In this document: one piece after another, positions 60,452 to 64,000 of the stretch | Layout: the number at the start of each line of letters is the position of its first letter | Position numbering within the stretch: position 1 is the stretch's first letter | The notes under the pieces: model-generated | Databases searched by the model: none | Told to the model about the DNA's origin: nothing | What the model saw: the letters and a program-made list of their open reading frames with translations, nothing else | Assembly: GCA_964423865.1 (NCBI GenBank) | Contig: CAYRGN010000002.1 | Location: 62,001 to 126,000 of the forward strand | Direction of reading: 5' to 3' | Length of the DNA stretch: 64,000 bases | DNA from: Leadbetterella sp964423865 | GTDB lineage: Bacteria > Bacteroidota > Bacteroidia > Cytophagales > Spirosomataceae | Program-made: the position numbers and the translations under genes

Positions 60452-62374
60452 TCAACTGACTTTTCCGACAGGAATTAGTGCCTCAACGGCCTTCAGGATC
60501 CCTGCGGCATCAAAACCGCATTCGGCCCAGAGCTGGTATTGTTCGCCGTGTTCTACGATGCGGTCGGGAATACCCAGGCGTTTTACACGGGAGGTATAGC
60601 CGTGGTCGGTCATAAACTCGAGGATGGCCGATCCTATGCCCCCTTGCAGGCAGCCGTCTTCTACGGTGATGATGTGCTCGAATTTTTGGAATACTTCGTG
60701 CAGCAGCTCTTCGTCGAGGGGCTTGGCAAAGCGCATATCGTAATGGGCAATGCTGTATGGGCTATTTTGGATGGCTTTGGAGGCTTCGTTCCCGATGGGA
60801 CCGAACGAAAGGATGGCCAGGTCTTCTCCGTCTTTTAGCTTGCGGCCTTTGCCCACCTGTATTTCGGAGAAAGGCTTGCGCCAGTCGGGCATGACGCCTT
60901 CGCCCCGCGGGTAGCGAAGGGTGATGGCTTTTTTGCCGCTCTGAAAGCTTTCCGACTGGGCCAGGAACATGAGGTTGCGGAGTTCTTCTTCGTGCATGGG
61001 CGAGGCCACTACCATATTCGGAATACACCGCATATAGGCGATGTCGTATGCGCCGTGGTGGGTAGGGCCGTCGGCGCCGGCAAACCCGGCACGGTCGAGG
61101 CAGAAGATCACGGGGAGGTTCTGGATGCACACGTCGTGAATCACCTGGTCATAGGCCCGCTGCATGAAAGAACTGTAAATATTGCAGAATACGGTGAGTC
61201 CCTGGGCCGCCATTCCACCGGAGAGGGTCACGGCGTGCTGTTCGGCGATGCCCACATCAAAAGCCCGGTCTGGCATGGCTTTCATCATGATATTGAGGGA
61301 AGAGCCGGAGGGCATAGCGGGGGTAATTCCCACGATTTTCGGGTTTTTCTCCGCCAATTCTACAATTGTATGCCCGAATACCTCCTGGAATTTGGGCGGC
61401 ATGGGAATACTATGCACTTTTTTCTTAATTTCCCCGGTCACTTTATCGAAGAGGCCCGGAGCGTGCCATTTGGTCTGGTCTTCTTCTGCCAGTTTATAGC
61501 CTTTCCCTTTTACGGTAATGCAATGCAGGATTTTGGGGCCGGGAATATCTTTGAGATCATTTAATACCGCTACGAGATGGTCGATGTCGTGCCCGTCTAT
61601 AGGACCGAAATAACGTAAATTCAGGGCTTCGAAGATATTGCTCTGGCTAAGCAGGGCACCTTTGACGGCATTTTCCACTTTGGCTACCACTTCGCGGGCA
61701 CTCTTGCCGAAAGTACTGAATTTGCCCAGCAGGTTCCATACATCGTCTTTTACCTTGTTATAGGTTTTTGACGTGGTGATGTCGGTCAGGTACTCTTTCA
61801 ACGCGCCCACATTGGGGTCTATGGCCATGCAGTTATCGTTCAGGATAATGAGCAGGTTCGCGTCTTTTTCCATACCGGCGTGGTTCATGCCTTCAAAGGC
61901 CAGTCCGGCCGTCAGGGCGCCGTCGCCGATCACCGCAATATGGTGTTTGTCTTTTAAACCGTTATGCCGGGAGGCCATGGCCATGCCCAGGGCAGCGGAA
62001 ATGGAGGTGGAGGAGTGGCCTACGCCGAAAGAGTCGTAGGGACTTTCCTTCATTTTCGGAAACCCTGAAATTCCGCCATACATGCGGTTGGTATAGAAAG
62101 TATCTTTCCGGCCGGTCAGGATTTTGTGCCCGTAGGCCTGGTGGCCCACGTCCCAGATCAGCTGATCATAAGGCGTGTTATATACATAATGCAGGGCGGT
62201 AGTGAGTTCCACTACGCCCAGGCTGGCTCCGAAATGGCCTCCGTTTACGGAAACCATATCAATTATATATTGCCGGAGCTCCTGACAAAATTGAGGCAGT
62301 TGCTCGGAGGTTAGTTTCTTGAGGTCATCGGGATAATTGACCTGCTTAAGGAGTTCGCCCTGGTTTGCTATCAT
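60452..62374 (-). CDS. dxs: 1-Deoxy-D-xylulose-5-phosphate synthase
   Basis: Thiamine-dependent first enzyme of the MEP isoprenoid route. 640 residues from the ATG at 62374, an internal start chosen because the upstream ATG (62425) overlaps the rhomboid stop; 640 is a normal length. Motifs: FGASLGVVELTTALHYV, DVGHQAYGHKIL, GDGALTAGLAFEGMNHAG (thiamine/Mg), EQHAVTLSGGMAAQG, and DRAGFAGADGPTHHGAYDIAY. Starts four bases after the degenerate rhomboid gene ends, so both probably share a transcript. Confidence 0.97.
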   Translation of the reverse strand: MIANQGELLKQVNYPDDLKKLTSEQLPQFCQELRQYIIDMVSVNGGHFGASLGVVELTTALHYVYNTPYDQLIWDVGHQAYGHKILTGRKDTFYTNRMYGGISGFPKMKESPYDSFGVGHSSTSISAALGMAMASRHNGLKDKHHIAVIGDGALTAGLAFEGMNHAGMEKDANLLIILNDNCMAIDPNVGALKEYLTDITTSKTYNKVKDDVWNLLGKFSTFGKSAREVVAKVENAVKGALLSQSNIFEALNLRYFGPIDGHDIDHLVAVLNDLKDIPGPKILHCITVKGKGYKLAEEDQTKWHAPGLFDKVTGEIKKKVHSIPMPPKFQEVFGHTIVELAEKNPKIVGITPAMPSGSSLNIMMKAMPDRAFDVGIAEQHAVTLSGGMAAQGLTVFCNIYSSFMQRAYDQVIHDVCIQNLPVIFCLDRAGFAGADGPTHHGAYDIAYMRCIPNMVVASPMHEEELRNLMFLAQSESFQSGKKAITLRYPRGEGVMPDWRKPFSEIQVGKGRKLKDGEDLAILSFGPIGNEASKAIQNSPYSIAHYDMRFAKPLDEELLHEVFQKFEHIITVEDGCLQGGIGSAILEFMTDHGYTSRVKRLGIPDRIVEHGEQYQLWAECGFDAAGILKAVEALIPVGKVS

Positions 62375-62378
62375 GGTA

Positions 62379-63290
62379 TTAATCTGCACGCTGACTGGCT
62401 TTGTGCAGCCTGTTTTTTTCTTCATTGCTGAGGCTGGAGTAGCCTCCTTTGTTTATTTTGTCGAGCAAGTAATCTACTTCTTCCTGGGTGGGTTCCGGGT
62501 CTTTTCCGAATTCACTGAACCGGATAATCTTTCCTTTTTCGCTACTTTGATTCCGACTGTATTTCTGGAAAATAGAGCGTTTTTTGGGGTTCACCACTTC
62601 GGCGATCCAGATGGAAAACCTTTCCAGTCCGTAGGTCAGGTTGATGCCCGTTCTCAGTAATTTCATTTGTACATAGCCAAAGACCGCGCCTCCGAGATCC
62701 AGGACGCCAAGGGGCGGGTTCCGGAAGATGGACAGTACCAGCAGGGCCAGTACCAGCAGGCGGGTTTTGATTCTGAGGGTAAAAAACATAATTTCACTCT
62801 CGGGGTTGAGCGCCACGTATGCGTACATCAGGGCGAATGCCCCGGCAGAAGCGCCGTACAGGTAGCCGCTGAAATTCAGTTCTTTGTTCAGGAGAGAGAA
62901 AGCGCCCCAAACCACCAGGAAAAATACGATGGCCGCATAGGCGCCGGACACGTACGTGATCAGCATTTTCCTTCCTCCTATAAAATCCGCCAGCATATTT
63001 CCAAACCAGTAGATAATAATCAGGTCAAACAGCATGGAGAAGAGGCCTTCTTGGGTAAAGGGATGGAAAAGGAGGACCCAGGGCCGGCGTATAATTTCCA
63101 TGAAACTACTGCCGGTAAGATAATTACGGGAAATACTTTCGGCGGTCAGGGTGGCGTCAGGAAACAGGCCTACCCCAAATTTCAGTAGGGTAAAGCCAAA
63201 GAAAACCACCAGGTTGATGATGATCAACTGTGTCGCCTGGTTACGGTTTCTTTTGAAAACGTCCACTATGTCCGTGAAGACTTTGCTCAT
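62379..63290 (-). CDS. Rhomboid-like membrane protein, catalytic residues degenerate
   Basis: 303 residues, about six membrane helices and a soluble acidic C terminus (about 230-303, EPTQEEVDYLLDKINKGG). The serine position survives in LYGASAGAFALM (Ser148), but the catalytic His motif AHLGG reads LDLGG (Asp198), and the HL..N part of helix 2 reads LFSMLFD. Without the His and the Asn-equivalent it is unlikely to be a protease, so an iRhom/Derlin-like pseudo-rhomboid is a better call. The intact rhomboid is directly upstream. Confidence 0.85.
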   Translation of the reverse strand: MSKVFTDIVDVFKRNRNQATQLIIINLVVFFGFTLLKFGVGLFPDATLTAESISRNYLTGSSFMEIIRRPWVLLFHPFTQEGLFSMLFDLIIIYWFGNMLADFIGGRKMLITYVSGAYAAIVFFLVVWGAFSLLNKELNFSGYLYGASAGAFALMYAYVALNPESEIMFFTLRIKTRLLVLALLVLSIFRNPPLGVLDLGGAVFGYVQMKLLRTGINLTYGLERFSIWIAEVVNPKKRSIFQKYSRNQSSEKGKIIRFSEFGKDPEPTQEEVDYLLDKINKGGYSSLSNEEKNRLHKASQRAD

Positions 63291-63327
63291 CCCTTCTGAT
63301 GTACTCTTTGGTATAACAAGTACGAAT

Positions 63328-63993
63328 TTAGTAAAAGTTTCTTTTTTTGAAGTGAAAAAACTGCAATAAAATAAAGCCGGTGATCAGTCCGCCGAGGTGT
63401 GCCCAGTGCGCGATGCCGGTAGCGGCGCTTCCAAAAGCCTGTACAAGCTCGAAAATGGCGTAGAGTGCCACGAAGTATTTGGCTTTGATGGGTACAGGAA
63501 AAAACAGCAGCATCATTTCAATATTGGGGAAGAGCATGGCAAACGCTATGAGTATACCGAAGATGGCTCCGGAGGCTCCCAGCATACTTTTGATGGCCAG
63601 GAAGCGCAGCTGTGCATCGCTTTGTGTACTCTGGAAGAAATCGATATAATCCATTCCCATATTGAAAAATGCGGCACCGATACCGCAGATAATGTAGTAT
63701 TTCAGGAATTTTCCGGAACCCATAAATGCTTCAATGGCCGGTCCGAAGATCAGGAGGGCGAACATATTGGAGAACAGGTGCATGAAGGTATCGCGACTGT
63801 GCAAAAACATGTAAGTAATGATCTGCCAGGCTTTGAAATTGGGGTTCCAGAACCCGGGAGTGTCGGGTAAAAACGGGTTATACAGGGAGAAAACCAGGCG
63901 GATGAAGTCGTTCGGAACCAGGTTAGCCAGGATATGGATCACGATGTTGACAATCAGCAGGTTTTTCACCATGGGGGTAAGGTTCGAGAACAT
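63328..63993 (-). CDS. Rhomboid intramembrane serine protease
   Basis: 221 residues and six helices. Catalytic Ser141 in MLGASGAIFGIL, His199 in GIAHWAHLGGLITGF, and the helix-2 motif FMHLFSNMFALLIFG with Asn76; so a complete active site. The frame stays open to the window edge at 64000, but MFSNLTPMVKNLLI is a typical start. Lies upstream of the degenerate copy with 37 bases between, in the same direction as dxs. Confidence 0.93.
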   Translation of the reverse strand: MFSNLTPMVKNLLIVNIVIHILANLVPNDFIRLVFSLYNPFLPDTPGFWNPNFKAWQIITYMFLHSRDTFMHLFSNMFALLIFGPAIEAFMGSGKFLKYYIICGIGAAFFNMGMDYIDFFQSTQSDAQLRFLAIKSMLGASGAIFGILIAFAMLFPNIEMMLLFFPVPIKAKYFVALYAIFELVQAFGSAATGIAHWAHLGGLITGFILLQFFHFKKRNFY

Positions 63994-64000
63994 ATCGTTT

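Overview
The window looks like ordinary chromosome from a member of the Bacteroidota, most likely Cytophagales. The lineage is inferred from three things. Promoters match the Bacteroidota pattern TTTG-N19-TAnnTTTG (for example at 8124, 18874, 26701 and 39359). Shine-Dalgarno sequences are scarce. The gene families (BlaI-M56 pairs, DUF349, FucP, DUF1549/DUF1553-DUF1501 cytochrome proteins, paired rhomboids) are typical of the phylum. Genes are dense and on both strands. One scaffold gap (10 N at 37148-37157) cuts threonine synthase. I found no CRISPR array, complete prophage or insertion sequence. All calls come from reading the sequence; no database search was run.

0-2 kb: the tail of an unidentified protein, then a small AT-rich accessory patch next to tRNA-Arg(CCT). 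It holds a nuclease-like hypothetical gene, an ORF6N gene and a short remnant of a MarR/GNAT-type gene. 2-12.4 kb: lgt-proA opposite argC-argD, a Gfo/Idh/MocA oxidoreductase, YceI, a WbqC / ATP-grasp-HAD pair and a DUF349 protein. 12.4-17 kb: ettA, a class IV aminotransferase, an RsiV-like lipoprotein and dusB. 17-30 kb: FAH hydrolase plus SDR, rpsL-rpsG, a DedA protein, a phosphoribosyltransferase, SulP with a histidine kinase, aroB, rsmG, and a mutarotase-fucP pair. The FAH, SDR, mutarotase and FucP genes look like two separate pieces of a non-phosphorylating L-fucose (or related deoxysugar) pathway.

30-44 kb: a ferredoxin-NADP reductase-like flavoprotein, DinB, WYL, VOC, an orphan barstar, a double universal stress protein, carA, thrC, a HipA-like kinase with DUF3037, a 32-residue membrane peptide with a perfect promoter, an S9 peptidase, and a BlaI-M56 pair with a palindromic operator. 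44-49 kb: pheT, a coiled-coil gene, zapA and rny, a translation/division/RNA-decay cluster. 49-59 kb: secreted and membrane cytochrome-type proteins (DUF1549/DUF1553, DUF1501, TIM barrel, DUF2231-cytochrome-LRR), followed on the other strand by an N-acyl-D-amino-acid deacylase homologue and a second Gfo/Idh/MocA protein. 59-64 kb: NDH-2, dxs, a catalytically degenerate rhomboid and an intact rhomboid.

The most distinctive non-coding feature is a set of mosaic intergenic repeats. Arms of short TTAGATATTAG or AGCTATCAGC-like units surround a GC-rich core, and two copies share long identical segments. Other dispersed families (GTCAGTTCGAG, CACCCTGAGCTTGACGAAGGG, AATTACGAATTA, CCCCTACGGGG) fill further gaps. 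The best candidates for undescribed biology are the two short peptide genes, the repeat families, the rhomboid/pseudo-rhomboid pair, the HipA-like/DUF3037 pair, the ATP-grasp-HAD fusion and the deacylase homologue that lacks the usual metal motif.
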